A stretch of DNA of 64,000 bases, taken from positions 1 to 64,000 of the forward strand of contig SAAJ01000003.1 of the NCBI GenBank assembly GCA_009929485.1. Reading direction: 5' to 3'. How positions within the stretch are numbered: position 1 is the stretch's first letter; the number at the start of each line of letters is the position of its first letter. Positions 1-9,558 of this stretch are shown here, piece by piece. Below the pieces are notes generated by a model. The model saw nothing but the letters and a program-made list of their open reading frames with translations, ran no database searches and was not told where the DNA came from. Source of the DNA: Negativicutes bacterium. Lineage in GTDB: Bacteria; Bacillota; Negativicutes; Anaeromusales; Anaeromusaceae. Made by a program: the position numbers and the translations under genes.

Positions 1-20
1 CATCGATTACACACTCCTTT
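1..20 (-). promoter_or_regulatory. Ribosome binding site and start codon of a gene leaving the left edge
   Basis: On the minus strand an AAAGGAG (14-20) is followed after ten bases by ATG at 3-1. This is the expected start of a leftward gene whose body is outside the window, so nothing can be said about its product. A GGAGT at 45-49 could pair weakly (5 bp) with the binding site. The AT-rich stretch 50-190 upstream probably holds its promoter. Confidence 0.45.
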
Positions 21-195
21 GGGTTTGCTAGCACTTACCTTTTCGGAGTTTTCGATGGCTTTTCCTTTTTCACTTTTGCGAACTTAATTGTATGCTATCT
101 ATTTAATTTTTATGCAGTTTATTTATTCTTATTTGTAATGTTCGAAATTATATTTTTTATTTTTATTTTTTCCTAAACCGCAAAGCTATACAAGG

Positions 196-237
196 AGAAA
201 AAACAGGACAGTGTTGCAAATCGGCACTGTCCTGTTT
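196..237 (-). terminator. Intrinsic terminator of bioA
   Basis: Perfect 13-bp stem (201-213 with 225-237) and an 11-nt loop, followed on the minus strand by a run of T. It begins 8 bp past the bioA stop codon. Confidence 0.85.
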
Positions 238-244
238 CATTCTT

Positions 245-1624
245 CTAAAAGTGAGCCCCGCCGCCGCCGGATACCACGGCGCCTTCTTCCGTAACGGCTA
301 CAACCGCTTTGCGAAGCAGCGCCAGCATATCTAAAAGCTCTGTTTCCGTACTGACCAGCGGCGGCATAAAAACAACCACATCTCCCACCGGGCGGATGAA
401 TAACCCGTACTCGCGCGCCTTCAAACAAACCCGGGCGCCCATAGTTTCGCCCCAAGGATAGGGTGTTTTGGATTTCGCATCCTGCATAAGCTCAATCCCG
501 ACGATCAAGCCGCGTTGTCTTGCGTCGCCTACATGCTCCAAAGAAGCAATACTCCTAAGGGCCTCAGCCACACAGGCAACCTTTTTCTCCAAGCCTGCAA
601 TCACCTTGTCGTCGCGAAATATTTTCAGGCTGCCCAGCGCTGCTGCGCAAGCCAGCTGATTGGCCGTATAGGAATGCCCGTGATAAAAAGTACGCTTTGA
701 CTCCATATCGCCCAGGAAAGCATCGAAAATTTTCTGCGTTGTCAGCGTAGCCGCCAACGGAACATAACCCCCGGTAATACCTTTAGAAAGAGCCATAAAA
801 TCCGGGCTGACTCCTTCATGCTCGCAGGCGAACATTTTTCCGGTACGGCCAAAACCGGTAGCCACTTCATCGGCAATAAGGTGTACCTTATACTTTTTCG
901 TTAATTGACGCACCGCCGCTAAATAGCCCGGAGGCGACATCAGCATGCCTGCTGCCGCCTGCACCAGCGGTTCCACGATTACAGCGGCAATTTCTTGATG
1001 ATGCGCCGCTAAAAGCGCCTCCATCTCTTGCAAGCACTGCTTGGCGCAAGTTGTCGCGTCCTGACTGCAGTGATAGCAGGAAGGCGACGGCGCCTGCATC
1101 GTTTTAAACAAAAGCGGTTGGAAGGTACGATGAAAAAGATCAACACCGCCGACACTCACCGCGCCAATCGTATCGCCGTGATACGCTTGCGTTAAAGCTA
1201 CAAATTTTTCTTTCTTTGGCTGCCCTTGATGACGCCAGTATTGAAAAGACATTTTCAAAGCCACTTCAACTGCCGTAGAGCCGTCATCCGAATAGAAGAC
1301 CTTCTCCAGTCCATCCGGCGCCAACGCTACCAATTGCTCCGCCAGTTCAGCCGCCGGAATATTGGCCAAGCCCAATGCGGTACTATGTGCTACCTTTCCT
1401 AATTGCGCAATGATGGCTTCGTCAATTTCGCGCCGCTGATGCCCATGGATATTAACCCATAGAGAAGATACGCCGTCATAGTAGCTGCGCCCTTCCGTAT
1501 CGGTCAGTTTTATGCCTTTGGCTTCGCAAATTACGGTCTGCTGATTTTCCAGCCACCCTTGCATCTGCGTAAACGGATGCCATACATACTGTTTATCTTG
1601 TTGTTCTACCAGATTTTCTTTCAT
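245..1624 (-). CDS. bioA: Adenosylmethionine-8-amino-7-oxononanoate aminotransferase
   Basis: PLP enzyme of biotin synthesis that transfers the amino group of SAM to 8-amino-7-oxononanoate, giving 7,8-diaminopelargonate. Seen: an early WHPFTQM motif, the class III aminotransferase core with YHGDTIGA, the cofactor-binding [12 protein letters not shown] and the PLP lysine in LSKGITGGY. Length of about 459 aa fits the family. The frame is open to 1636, but that start touches the GAGG; the ATG at 1624 has normal spacing and is preferred. No other bio gene is beside it, so it is a single-gene unit with its own terminator and a BirA-like operator immediately upstream. Confidence 0.93.
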   Translation of the reverse strand: MKENLVEQQDKQYVWHPFTQMQGWLENQQTVICEAKGIKLTDTEGRSYYDGVSSLWVNIHGHQRREIDEAIIAQLGKVAHSTALGLANIPAAELAEQLVALAPDGLEKVFYSDDGSTAVEVALKMSFQYWRHQGQPKKEKFVALTQAYHGDTIGAVSVGGVDLFHRTFQPLLFKTMQAPSPSCYHCSQDATTCAKQCLQEMEALLAAHHQEIAAVIVEPLVQAAAGMLMSPPGYLAAVRQLTKKYKVHLIADEVATGFGRTGKMFACEHEGVSPDFMALSKGITGGYVPLAATLTTQKIFDAFLGDMESKRTFYHGHSYTANQLACAAALGSLKIFRDDKVIAGLEKKVACVAEALRSIASLEHVGDARQRGLIVGIELMQDAKSKTPYPWGETMGARVCLKAREYGLFIRPVGDVVVFMPPLVSTETELLDMLALLRKAVVAVTEEGAVVSGGGGAHF

Positions 1625-1640
1625 GAAACCCACCATCCTC

Positions 1641-1668
1641 GTTAACCTTTTTTGTGCAGATAGTTAAC
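1641..1668. promoter_or_regulatory. BirA-type biotin operator upstream of bioA
   Basis: Two GTTAAC boxes at 1641-1646 and 1663-1668, start-to-start distance 22. This agrees with the Firmicutes BirA pattern GTTAACC-N14/15-GGTTAAC. The distal box overlaps a -10-like TATAGT (minus, 1667-1672) and the proximal box abuts the bioA ribosome binding site, so binding by BirA with biotinyl-AMP should repress bioA. Confidence 0.7.
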
Positions 1669-1683
1669 TATATGTATTAAAGA

Positions 1684-1710
1684 AAAGAGCGCTTGTAAAC
1701 GCTCTTTTTA
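1684..1710 (-). terminator. Intrinsic terminator after the inositol monophosphatase gene
   Basis: AAGAGCG / CGCTCTT hairpin with A and T runs on its two sides, lying between the 1763 stop codon and the bioA operator. It should work for leftward transcripts. Confidence 0.75.
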
Positions 1711-1762
1711 TATTTTAACGTATTTTGTTCGCGTTGTAAAATATCATCTCAGGAATTCAGTT

Positions 1763-2548
1763 TCATCTTCCTGCATCAATTTGCTGCAATTCCGCTGCTA
1801 TCCACTCGTAGACACGGGGAGATGCCGCCACCAGCGAAATCTTCCGATCATTTCGAAATGAATGTACCACACCCCCGGCCTCTGTCACCAGCAAAACACC
1901 TGCCGCCGCATCCCAAGGGGACAAATTCATTTCCCAATAGCCGTCAAAAGATCCTTCCGCTACACAGGCTAAATCATACGCTGCCGCGCCAAAACGCCGC
2001 ACCGCCCGAGTTTTAAGAAGTAACGAATTAAAATAGTCCAGATTATTCAAAGGATGCGTAGCCACATCATAAGGAAAGCCTGTCGCTAACACACAAGACT
2101 CCAGTGACGGTTTATCCGAAACCTGCAGCAGCACACCGTTTTTTCTCGCGCCGCCGCCTTTTACCGCCGAAAAAAGTTGGTCCAGCATCGGCACATAAAC
2201 AACGCCCAATACACTTTCTTGTTTATACTGCAACGCGATGGAAACAGCAAAAATTGGCAGACCTTGCGCATAATTCGTCGTACCGTCCAACGGATCTACA
2301 ACCCAGCAGTATTCGCCCTCCGGTCCGCTTGCTCCTGATTCTTCCGACATAATGGCGCAAGCAGGAAATTCACGGCGCAGCGCCTCCAAAATCATTGTTT
2401 CTGAACGAACATCTACTTCGGTCACTAAATCAATCCCGCTGCTTTTGGTCTGCACCAACAAGTCGCGCCGCCCTAAAGACTCCTTTTGCATCGCCCCAAC
2501 TTTTCTCGCTAAGGCGCTAATCACCTGCAAAGCGTGTTGTAAATCCAT
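1763..2548 (-). CDS. suhB: Inositol monophosphatase family protein
   Basis: Mg2+-dependent phosphatase of the FIG/IMPase superfamily (261 aa, normal length). Seen: a metal-binding EESG around residue 69, the family motif WVVDPLDGTTNYA, and the C-terminal motif SPWDAAAGVLLV. Known members dephosphorylate myo-inositol-1-phosphate or related sugar phosphates, and E. coli SuhB also acts in rRNA antitermination; the substrate here cannot be decided. Translated alone, with a terminator behind it. Confidence 0.85.
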   Translation of the reverse strand: MDLQHALQVISALARKVGAMQKESLGRRDLLVQTKSSGIDLVTEVDVRSETMILEALRREFPACAIMSEESGASGPEGEYCWVVDPLDGTTNYAQGLPIFAVSIALQYKQESVLGVVYVPMLDQLFSAVKGGGARKNGVLLQVSDKPSLESCVLATGFPYDVATHPLNNLDYFNSLLLKTRAVRRFGAAAYDLACVAEGSFDGYWEMNLSPWDAAAGVLLVTEAGGVVHSFRNDRKISLVAASPRVYEWIAAELQQIDAGR

Positions 2549-2739
2549 TTCTAAAGCCCCTTTCTCCAGACAAGTAACGGAAAGCTTTCCCTCTCGCTGA
2601 CAGCCTTCTGGTATTAAATTCTGTCCAGCCTTCCAATCCCCTGCCTATCAAAAGATCCCTTTAGGTTTACGAACCCTACAGCGACTTTTAAAAAATTGGC
2701 AGTGTACCAAAAAGAACAGCCTGCTTAAATCGCCTGGAG

Positions 2740-3189
2740 TCAGTCGCCACAACGCTCTATAGGATCATGCAAGTATGTAACTTGCTCTTCGCTGCACATG
2801 CCCCGGCGCAATTGCTTGGCCCAAAGGCATTTGCGCAACAAGGCCTTGCGGTTTCCTTCCGCCAAATAGCCGTAAAAGCCCACCAAAAAAACGGCGCGCA
2901 GCATTTGCCTGGTGCCGTTTTGGCACGCATACGATTCTCGCACAAAAAAATCAATATCATCCACAGCCTGCATGACCCGGCTTGCCAGATCCCTGTGAGA
3001 ACTGGAAAAACATTCTACCGCTTGACCATGGCAAGAAATCACGTCAATACTTAAAGCTTGCATGTCTCTGCCATTATTTTGCATTTTTTCCGCCATTTCC
3101 AAAATACGCTGTCCGGATCGCAATACTTCCTGCGCCCATTTCACCATCGGTTGTGTTTCGTAAGCTGCGTACTGCATCAACGACCCCAT
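2740..3189 (-). CDS. Hypothetical protein, mostly helical
   Basis: Not recognised. About 149 aa, rich in Met, Gln and charged residues, no signal peptide and no clear membrane segment. It has several cysteines but no CxxC. Two ATGs are possible: 3189, where AAGGG is too close, and 3177, preceded by GGGG at 6 nt. The gene sits alone between a phosphatase and a sigma-54 regulator, with about 190 bp on each side. Coding is supported only by the absence of a better reading frame and by a plausible start. Confidence 0.5.
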   Translation of the reverse strand: MGSLMQYAAYETQPMVKWAQEVLRSGQRILEMAEKMQNNGRDMQALSIDVISCHGQAVECFSSSHRDLASRVMQAVDDIDFFVRESYACQNGTRQMLRAVFLVGFYGYLAEGNRKALLRKCLWAKQLRRGMCSEEQVTYLHDPIERCGD

Positions 3190-3243
3190 CCCTTCATGTC
3201 TGTTTTGCTGTCATTGTTATTAATAGCAAAAGCCATGCCAAAA

Positions 3244-3270
3244 GAAAAAGGCCTGATTCCAGGCCTTTCG
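3244..3270 (-). terminator. Terminator of the sigma-54 response regulator gene
   Basis: AAGGCCTG / CAGGCCTT hairpin followed on the minus strand by TTTTTCTTTT, about 100 bp past the stop codon at 3369. Confidence 0.75.
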
Positions 3271-3368
3271 GTCTAGTTAGCGCACCATTTCGTACATCCC
3301 GGTACAAATTAACGTTCAACTGTACGCATGGGTACACCCTGCGCCATCGACTACTCTTCACCTTCCGG

Positions 3369-4790
3369 TTATCGTTTGGAATATAAGCGACTATAAATGG
3401 CTCTGCGTGTCAAGCCCATATATTGAGCTGCAGCTGTCTTATTGCCATCAAAACGCTTCACGACACTTTCGATAATGCGCCGCATAAAATCGTCTAAATC
3501 AAAGCCTTCTTCTGGCAGTACAAAATCATAAGGGTTCAGCAAGCATTGCATTACCGGCCCCTTTTCAGACACTCCCACAGGCAAATCCTTCAGAGCGATA
3601 CGCCCCGGCGGCAAAAACAAAGTAACCCGTTCCACTACATTGCGCAGCTCCCGTACATTTCCAGGCCAGGAATAACAGCGTAAATATTGCTTGGCCGAAT
3701 CAGTTAATTGATATTTACCGCCAGCTTTTTGCTGTAAAAACGATTCAAAGAGAGGCACAATATCCTCGACTCGTTCCTGAAGAGGAGGTATCAATATACG
3801 TCCCACATGCAGCCGATAGTATAAATCTCTCCGAAACTCGCCGCTGTCGGCCATATCCTGCAAGTTTCGATTCGTAGCGCAAATAAGGCGCACATCGCAT
3901 TTTATCTTTTTTAGGCCGCCTACGCGGTAGAATTCATGCTCTTGCAGCACCCGCAGCAGCTTCGCCTGCAGTTCTAAGGGCAGCTCGCCGATTTCATCCA
4001 AAAATAAGGTTCCGCCCTGGGCCAAATCTAGTTTGCCTTTCTTACCAGTTCGCAGTCCGCCGGTAAAGGCGCCAGCTTCATAACCAAACAGCTCGCTTTC
4101 AAACATGTTGGCGTTTAAGGCCGCACAATTCACATCAATAAATGGCTGACCATGACAGTCCGCTCCATGATGCACAATACGCGCCAAAATTTCCTTGCCG
4201 GTTCCGGTCTCGCCTTCAATCAGCACCGGTACACTGCGATCCAAATGAAACCGCTGCGCCCATTCCACCGCCTGTTTCATCGCTGGCGAGGCCACCACAA
4301 TTTCAGTCGCCCCTCCATATCCCAGCTCCGTACGCAAACGAGACAGTTCATCACGAGCTTCTTTAATTTCCGCTTCGACGCATTCGCTAAAACGCTCGGT
4401 CAAAAGTTTATTTTCCCGTCGCAAGGCCAAGTGCTCTTCCATGCGGCTTATCTGCAGCGCAACTTCGTCCAATTGCAGCGGTTTTTGCAAGTAATCATAC
4501 GCTCCGGCTCGCAAAGCCGCTACCGCCGACTGTACATCGCCAAAAGCAGTACACATTACCACTTCAAACTCATCACGACCAGGCTCTTCCTTTAAGCACT
4601 CCAATAATTCCAAACCCGACATGCCAGGCATGCACAGATCCGTAAAGACCAAGTCAAAACGATTTTGATGAAACAATGCCAGCGCTTCCTCGCCGGACGC
4701 ACATTTCCATACAGCATGCCCTTTTCCCTGCAGATAATCCGTCAGCATCGTACGTATCAGCAAATCATCATCTACAATCAAAATCCGCAT
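3369..4790 (-). CDS. Sigma-54-dependent response regulator (NtrC family)
   Basis: Activator that, when phosphorylated, uses ATP hydrolysis to open promoters held by sigma-54 RNA polymerase. Domains in order: receiver (about 1-120, acidic D7/D8, phospho-acceptor D51, T81, K103); AAA+ (about 165-390, Walker A GETGTGKE at 193-200, Walker B LFLDE); C-terminal Fis-type helix-turn-helix with NKTAAAQYMGLTRRAIYSRL. The sigma-54 contact loop reads GAFTGG at 240-245, where GAFTGA is canonical. The frame extends to 4865, but ATG 4790 has a good GAGGTGG and begins directly with the receiver fold. No sensor kinase is adjacent, so the signal is unknown. Confidence 0.9.
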   Translation of the reverse strand: MRILIVDDDLLIRTMLTDYLQGKGHAVWKCASGEEALALFHQNRFDLVFTDLCMPGMSGLELLECLKEEPGRDEFEVVMCTAFGDVQSAVAALRAGAYDYLQKPLQLDEVALQISRMEEHLALRRENKLLTERFSECVEAEIKEARDELSRLRTELGYGGATEIVVASPAMKQAVEWAQRFHLDRSVPVLIEGETGTGKEILARIVHHGADCHGQPFIDVNCAALNANMFESELFGYEAGAFTGGLRTGKKGKLDLAQGGTLFLDEIGELPLELQAKLLRVLQEHEFYRVGGLKKIKCDVRLICATNRNLQDMADSGEFRRDLYYRLHVGRILIPPLQERVEDIVPLFESFLQQKAGGKYQLTDSAKQYLRCYSWPGNVRELRNVVERVTLFLPPGRIALKDLPVGVSEKGPVMQCLLNPYDFVLPEEGFDLDDFMRRIIESVVKRFDGNKTAAAQYMGLTRRAIYSRLYSKR

Positions 4791-4908
4791 AAGCCCACCT
4801 CGTTCCACAACCGTCCGCATTTTCCAAACTCCTTGGGGAAAAAGCCAACGCTGCACGCCTCTCAATGAGACATCTGTTTATTTATATTCTTAAACTCTTG
4901 GCTGCCGT

Positions 4909-5607
4909 TTACTCCTGGCAATCACGAAAAAAAACCCAAGCAAAAAAAAGTTCCACGCCTCGAACCTCAACCGGCCCGCAAAGGGTATCGGCTTCTCCTT
5001 CTACGCCATAAAGGGCTACGAACTTTCTATACTCTTGCAAGCTGCCCTCTTCCGAACAATGAAACCATACTGCCGCCTGCCTTGCGCCGACCCGTTCCGC
5101 TTCTAAGAGCGCCAAGGCTGTGCGATATAAAAATTGATATTTTACATGCACAAGACTCTGCCCCAACAAGCCCAGCTGAGCCGATAAAAATTCCGTCCGC
5201 GAGTCGTCTTCCGCTTTGGGAACGTCTTCACGCTCTACGGTCGCCGTTTTTCCCTTTAGACGCAGCCATTCCTGCACTGAAGGCCCCATAGCATTGCAAG
5301 CCGTCGCTTCCAACATCATCACAACCAGTTCTCTTTGCTGGTTACACGCCAGCACATACAAATCACTGCGCGACGGTACGCCGCCCTTTGGCAAGGGTAA
5401 TCGATACTCAGGAAAAGCGAAAAGTTTTTTCAAGCCTTGCAAACGAGGCTGCCTGGCCGCCATAGCCAGCACGTAAGCAGGCAGTTCCTCATCCTGCCAC
5501 CAAAGCTGCGCCATATGCCGCAGTTCCTTGGAGCACTCCCATTGCGCCGAATTGCCCAGATACTCCTTCCAACGTTCCAACGAATCTAAGGGAACATGCA
5601 TGCGCAT
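4909..5607 (-). CDS. DUF6946-like protein of unknown function
   Basis: About 232 aa. From memory the pattern matches the DUF6946 family: an SxDLY segment (S81-Y84), a hydrophobic strand ending in Glu (E100), GPSVQEWL, a KYQFLYRTALALLEAER helix (about 156-172) and a C-terminal FFAWV strand. In family members I recall, the Glu is followed by Gly-Lys, which resembles a PD-(D/E)xK nuclease core; here the next residues are Ala-Thr, so the lysine is missing. It lies 15 bp downstream of the MarR gene, so it is probably co-transcribed and may be controlled by it. Biochemical function unknown. Confidence 0.6.
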   Translation of the reverse strand: MRMHVPLDSLERWKEYLGNSAQWECSKELRHMAQLWWQDEELPAYVLAMAARQPRLQGLKKLFAFPEYRLPLPKGGVPSRSDLYVLACNQQRELVVMMLEATACNAMGPSVQEWLRLKGKTATVEREDVPKAEDDSRTEFLSAQLGLLGQSLVHVKYQFLYRTALALLEAERVGARQAAVWFHCSEEGSLQEYRKFVALYGVEGEADTLCGPVEVRGVELFFAWVFFRDCQE

Positions 5608-5622
5608 TCACCCAGCCTCCCA

Positions 5623-6081
5623 TCATTTCCGGTTTTCATGCGCCTTAGTATTTATTTTCTGCAGCATCATCGCAAATTGCTTTCGCTCCGTTTCGTCCAA
5701 GCATGCTGTAAGCTGTTTAGCAAAATAGCGATACCCTTCATCCTCCAGTTGAATCAGCTGCTCTCCTTTTGGCGCCAGATGAATATGATATACTCGCAGA
5801 TCTTCTTGAGACTGACATTTGTACACATATCCCTTCTGCACTAATTTCTGCACAATCGCCGTTACTGTCGATTTTTTCACTTGAAATTTTTCTACAAGAT
5901 CACGAAAAGTGGGCCGCCCCAGCTCCCGTACGGCATGCAGGTAATGCAGCTGCGTCAGGGTCAGCGCGCAAAGATCCGTTCCTGCTTCCGCCTTTTGCCG
6001 ATGCTCTCTCACAGCCTGCCGCATCACGCAAGAAATCGCTTCAATGGTCTCTACCACCAGATCTTCTATTTGCATTCCCAA
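5623..6081 (-). CDS. MarR-family transcriptional regulator
   Basis: About 152 aa with a winged helix-turn-helix: LTLTQLHYLHAV, FRDLVEKFQVKKSTVTAIVQKLVQKGYV, then a wing with QEDLRVYHIHLAPKG, typical of MarR repressors that respond to small phenolic or lipophilic ligands. The AAAGGAG at 6088-6094 is 6 nt from a TTG (6081) and 12 nt from an ATG (6075), so the TTG start is favoured. It is first in a probable unit with the DUF6946-like gene. The 266-bp region upstream contains an AT-rich dyad that could be its own operator. Confidence 0.85.
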   Translation of the reverse strand: MGMQIEDLVVETIEAISCVMRQAVREHRQKAEAGTDLCALTLTQLHYLHAVRELGRPTFRDLVEKFQVKKSTVTAIVQKLVQKGYVYKCQSQEDLRVYHIHLAPKGEQLIQLEDEGYRYFAKQLTACLDETERKQFAMMLQKINTKAHENRK

Positions 6082-6155
6082 GTCCGGCTCCTTTCGCCAG
6101 CAAACGCCAAGCAGTCACTAAAAAGAACTAGCTTAGCTCCCTAACCAATTCCGAT

Positions 6156-6175
6156 TATTTAGAGATATATAAATA
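6156..6175. promoter_or_regulatory. AT-rich dyad upstream of the MarR gene
   Basis: TATTTA-N8-TAAATA, with a GAGATATA inside (6162-6169) whose reverse complement TATATCTC recurs at 6277-6284. This fits a MarR autoregulatory site in size and place, but AT-rich dyads are common by chance. The rest of 6082-6347 shows nothing else apart from the smpB terminator. Confidence 0.3.
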
Positions 6176-6323
6176 TGCTTTTGTCTTATATTCGTCGATT
6201 ATTAAGTTTTCCCTGCCTTGCTTTTACGCCCCATTTAAGCAAAAAAACTACTGGAAACCTCAAAATCATTGATACATATATCTCGCACAGTTCAATTGGT
6301 AAAATAGTGTCTTGTTAAAGGAA

Positions 6324-6349
6324 AGAAGGACCGCTAAAGCGGTCCTTCT
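6324..6349 (-). terminator. Terminator of the smpB operon
   Basis: Perfect 11-bp stem AGAAGGACCGC / GCGGTCCTTCT with a 4-nt loop, followed on the minus strand by TTTCCTTT. It touches the smpB stop codon. Confidence 0.8.
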
Positions 6350-6821
6350 ACTCTTTTTGCCGGTCACGCAGCGCCCGTTCCATATCGCGCTTTGCGTCGC
6401 GTTCCGCCAAATCCTGTCGTTTATCATATAGCTTTTTACCACTGGCCAAGGCCAACTCTACTTTGGCTTTCCCTCGAGCAAAGTATATTTTCAAAGGCAC
6501 CAACGAAAAGCCTTTTTCCCTGGTTTTCCCCAAAAGACGATTAATTTCCTGGCGATGCAGCAGCAGCTTGCGCGGCCGCAACGGATCGTGATTGAAACGA
6601 TTCCCCTGATCATAGGGGCTAATATGCATTTGTTGCAAAAATACTTCACCATTTTCAATACGAGCATAGCTATCTTTCAAATTAGCCTTACCGGCGCGCA
6701 ATGACTTAACTTCCGTACCGGTCAAGACAATTCCCGCTTCAAACGTCTCATGTATATGATAATCGTGGCGGGCTTTGCGATTTTCCGAGACAATCTTTAT
6801 TCCCGCCCCATTTTGGCTCAT
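6348..6821 (-). CDS. smpB: SsrA-binding protein SmpB
   Basis: Brings tmRNA to stalled ribosomes in trans-translation. 157 aa, normal. Seen: N-terminal [11 protein letters not shown], the OB-fold [21 protein letters not shown], and the basic C-terminal tail [19 protein letters not shown] that enters the decoding centre. The start overlaps the rnr stop by 4 bp (ATGA), so it is translationally coupled to RNase R, its known partner in the pathway. No ssrA gene was seen next to it. Confidence 0.97.
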   Translation of the reverse strand: MSQNGAGIKIVSENRKARHDYHIHETFEAGIVLTGTEVKSLRAGKANLKDSYARIENGEVFLQQMHISPYDQGNRFNHDPLRPRKLLLHRQEINRLLGKTREKGFSLVPLKIYFARGKAKVELALASGKKLYDKRQDLAERDAKRDMERALRDRQKE

Positions 6822-9121
6822 TGTTTTTTCCTCCTCTTGCTTTTAACCCGGTCCGATGGTTTGCCGCGTTTTCCCCCAACAACATCCTTACCTGCCTGAT
6901 GTTTCGGCTTATGCGGCGCATTCTGTTTTTTTGCAACAACCGGGCGCGCCCTTTTCTCGTCCCCAACGCCTTTAGGCTGCTTTTCCCCGCCGGCAACCAG
7001 TTGAAAATCAATATTTCGCTCTAGCGAATTCACGCGAGCCACTCGGATCGTCACAGGCTGCCCCAATTGGAAGAGGCGACGCGTCCGTTCCCCCAACAGA
7101 CTGTAACGTTCTTCAATAAATTGATAATAATCGTCATCCAGCGTAGAAATATGCACAAGCCCTTCCACACCGTTATCCAGCTCTACAAAAAAGCCGAAGG
7201 CCGTTACACTGCTGATCACGCCGGCAAATTCTTCGCCAATGAAGCGTTCCATATATTCCACCAGCTTCAACTGCACGGTTTCTCGTTCCGCTTCCGCCGC
7301 CGCCCTTTCTCGTTGCGAACTGTGCAGCGCAATTTCAGGCAGCTCTTTTTCTAGTTTTTCCCTTCGTTTTCCCTTAAAGCCTTTTTGCAGCCACTCTCGC
7401 AGCATGCGGTGCACGATTAAATCCGGATAGCGTCGAATCGGCGAAGTAAAGTGTGTGTAATACGGCGCCGCCAGACCAAAATGCCCCAAGTTTTCCGCTT
7501 CATACCGCGCTTGTTTTAAAGAGCGCAGCATAACGGTACTGACTATTTTTTCCTCTGGCCGCCCGGCAATGCGCGTTAGAATCCTCTGCAGCGCCTCAGG
7601 GCGCACTTCCCCTTGCGTCCGCCGCAATTGTTCGCCAAAGTTATTCAGCAACAAATCCAACTTCAGCAATTTTTCCGGATCCGGATTCTCATGGACTCTA
7701 AACAAGAACGGCAGCTTCTGACGATGCATGTGTTCCGCTACCGTTTCGTTCGCTACCAGCATAAATTCTTCGATAACCGACTCGGCGATGGTTCGAACAC
7801 GCCGGACAATTTCCAAAGGCCGCCCCTCAGCATCCAGCTTTACTTTGAGCTCTGGAAAATCAAAATCCACAGCGCCGCGGCGCATACGCCGTTCGCGCAA
7901 AATGTGGCAAAGCTGCTCCATTTTTTGCAGATGCGGCAAATGCGAATGATACCGTTCTTCCACCGACTCCAGGCCCTCGACAAGCATTTTTCTCACTACT
8001 GTATAAGAAAAACGCTCCGCAACTCGAATTACGGCCGGGAATACTTCATATTGCCGAACCCGCCCAGAGGAATCAATTTCCATTTCACAAGACATGACCA
8101 ACCGGTCCACCTGGGCGTTTAAGCTGCAAATGCCGTTGGATAGGCGCTGTGGCAGCATGGGGAGCACTCGGTCCACCAAATAGACACTCGTACCGCGTTG
8201 CCGCGCTTCTACATCAAGACGGCTTCCTTCCCGTACGTAATGGCTCACGTCAGCGATATAAACACCTAAACGGTATATTCCATCAGCCATTGCCTCTACA
8301 TAAACCGCATCATCTAAGTCCTTGGCATCCTCGCCGTCAATCGTAATGATGGGAAAATGCCGCAGATCACGCCGTTCCGACAGTTCTTCTTCTTTTACGG
8401 TTGCCGGCACGGCGTCGGCTTCCGCCAGCACTGGCGCATCAAAATCAGAAGAAAGCTGATGCCTCCGTAAAATAGATAAGACTTCCAAGCCTGGATCCCC
8501 AGGACGTCCCAGCTCTTCGATAATCTTTCCTTCGGCGCTGCGTTTTCGCTCTGGCCAGCTAGTAATCTCTACAACGACTTTGCTGCCACTGGCGGCCCCG
8601 CCAAAGAACTCTTTGGGAATAAATACGTCCTGGCCCAAACGCACATCATCGGGTCTGACAAAACCGTAATTGCGCCCGGCTTCGAAGAGACCCACCATCT
8701 GCAAATTCGCCCGGCCCACAATGCGAATGATTTCCCCTTCCCTCGAACGTCCCTGTACCGGCCGTCGGGAATGCACACGCGCGATTACTCGATCATTGTG
8801 CATAGCTGTCCCCATATCATCAGGAGCAATAAATACATCGCTTTCCTCCGGCTGCTGACGCACTTCGGGAATAACAAAACCAAAGCCCTTATTAGTCATT
8901 GCCAAACGTCCGACAACAAGGTTCATTTTTTCCGGCAAGCCATACCGCTCATAGCGAGTTTTAACGATCACCGCTCGTTCTTCTAATTCTGCCAAGACCT
9001 CCCAGAATTCAGCCAGATCGTTACCCTTCAAACGCAGCTTTTCCGCTAATTCCTCTGCGCTCAAGGGCCGATAAGCTTCTTCTTGCATAAATGACAGTAC
9101 AAGCTCTTCCAGGCGGCTCAT
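6818..9121 (-). CDS. rnr: Ribonuclease R
   Basis: Processive 3'-5' exoribonuclease able to unwind structured RNA. 767 aa. Order: N-terminal helix-turn-helix (about 1-70), two cold-shock/OB domains, RNB catalytic domain with [12 protein letters not shown] (metal-binding aspartates) and later [12 protein letters not shown], then a C-terminal S1 domain ([25 protein letters not shown]), and a long lysine-rich tail typical of RNase R rather than RNase II. It overlaps the upstream thioesterase stop and the downstream smpB start by 4 bp each, so the three are translated as one unit. Confidence 0.96.
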   Translation of the reverse strand: MSRLEELVLSFMQEEAYRPLSAEELAEKLRLKGNDLAEFWEVLAELEERAVIVKTRYERYGLPEKMNLVVGRLAMTNKGFGFVIPEVRQQPEESDVFIAPDDMGTAMHNDRVIARVHSRRPVQGRSREGEIIRIVGRANLQMVGLFEAGRNYGFVRPDDVRLGQDVFIPKEFFGGAASGSKVVVEITSWPERKRSAEGKIIEELGRPGDPGLEVLSILRRHQLSSDFDAPVLAEADAVPATVKEEELSERRDLRHFPIITIDGEDAKDLDDAVYVEAMADGIYRLGVYIADVSHYVREGSRLDVEARQRGTSVYLVDRVLPMLPQRLSNGICSLNAQVDRLVMSCEMEIDSSGRVRQYEVFPAVIRVAERFSYTVVRKMLVEGLESVEERYHSHLPHLQKMEQLCHILRERRMRRGAVDFDFPELKVKLDAEGRPLEIVRRVRTIAESVIEEFMLVANETVAEHMHRQKLPFLFRVHENPDPEKLLKLDLLLNNFGEQLRRTQGEVRPEALQRILTRIAGRPEEKIVSTVMLRSLKQARYEAENLGHFGLAAPYYTHFTSPIRRYPDLIVHRMLREWLQKGFKGKRREKLEKELPEIALHSSQRERAAAEAERETVQLKLVEYMERFIGEEFAGVISSVTAFGFFVELDNGVEGLVHISTLDDDYYQFIEERYSLLGERTRRLFQLGQPVTIRVARVNSLERNIDFQLVAGGEKQPKGVGDEKRARPVVAKKQNAPHKPKHQAGKDVVGGKRGKPSDRVKSKRRKKQ

Positions 9122-9534
9122 GACAGATCACCAAGAATCGCCACCAGGGCCTTTCCTTCCGCCGTAACCGAGCCGTCAGCCAAGCGGACTTGCGCAGTCA
9201 TTTCCGCCATTTTCCCTCGTTGACCCACAACTCTTCCTTCAATCAGCAGTTCTTGGCCGATCGGCGTCGGCGCGCGAAAGCGAACCTCCAGCTTAGCCGT
9301 AACAGCCTGCTTTCCTTTGGCATAGTAATACCGCCCCATGATCTCATCCAACAGCGTGCTTACAAGCCCGCCATGCATAACGCCGTTGTAGCTTTGGTGT
9401 TCCGGCCCCGCCGTGAAACGGCTGCGATACACGCCGTCGGCCGTATCTTCTTCAAAGTGCATCTTCAAGCCAATTGGATTCAAAGAACCGCAAGCGAAGC
9501 ACCACTGATTAGGATCTTCTTTCATTTCCGCCAT
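9118..9534 (-). CDS. Hotdog-fold thioesterase (PaaI family)
   Basis: 138 aa with the family core HGGLVSTLLDEIMG in the central hotdog helix, followed by AVTAKLEVRFRAPTPIG. The N-terminal CFACGSLNPIGLKMHF is usual for a PaaI-like subgroup. Such enzymes hydrolyse acyl-CoA or acyl-carrier thioesters; the substrate is unknown. Coupled to rnr by a 4-bp overlap. Confidence 0.85.
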   Translation of the reverse strand: MAEMKEDPNQWCFACGSLNPIGLKMHFEEDTADGVYRSRFTAGPEHQSYNGVMHGGLVSTLLDEIMGRYYYAKGKQAVTAKLEVRFRAPTPIGQELLIEGRVVGQRGKMAEMTAQVRLADGSVTAEGKALVAILGDLS

Positions 9535-9558
9535 TTCCTAGCCCTCCCGTCATTCTTC

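Noticed and set aside
1-100. c-di-GMP or preQ1 riboswitch at the left edge
   Set aside because: The purine-rich leader lacks the conserved joints of these classes; only a 5-bp pairing with the ribosome binding site was seen.
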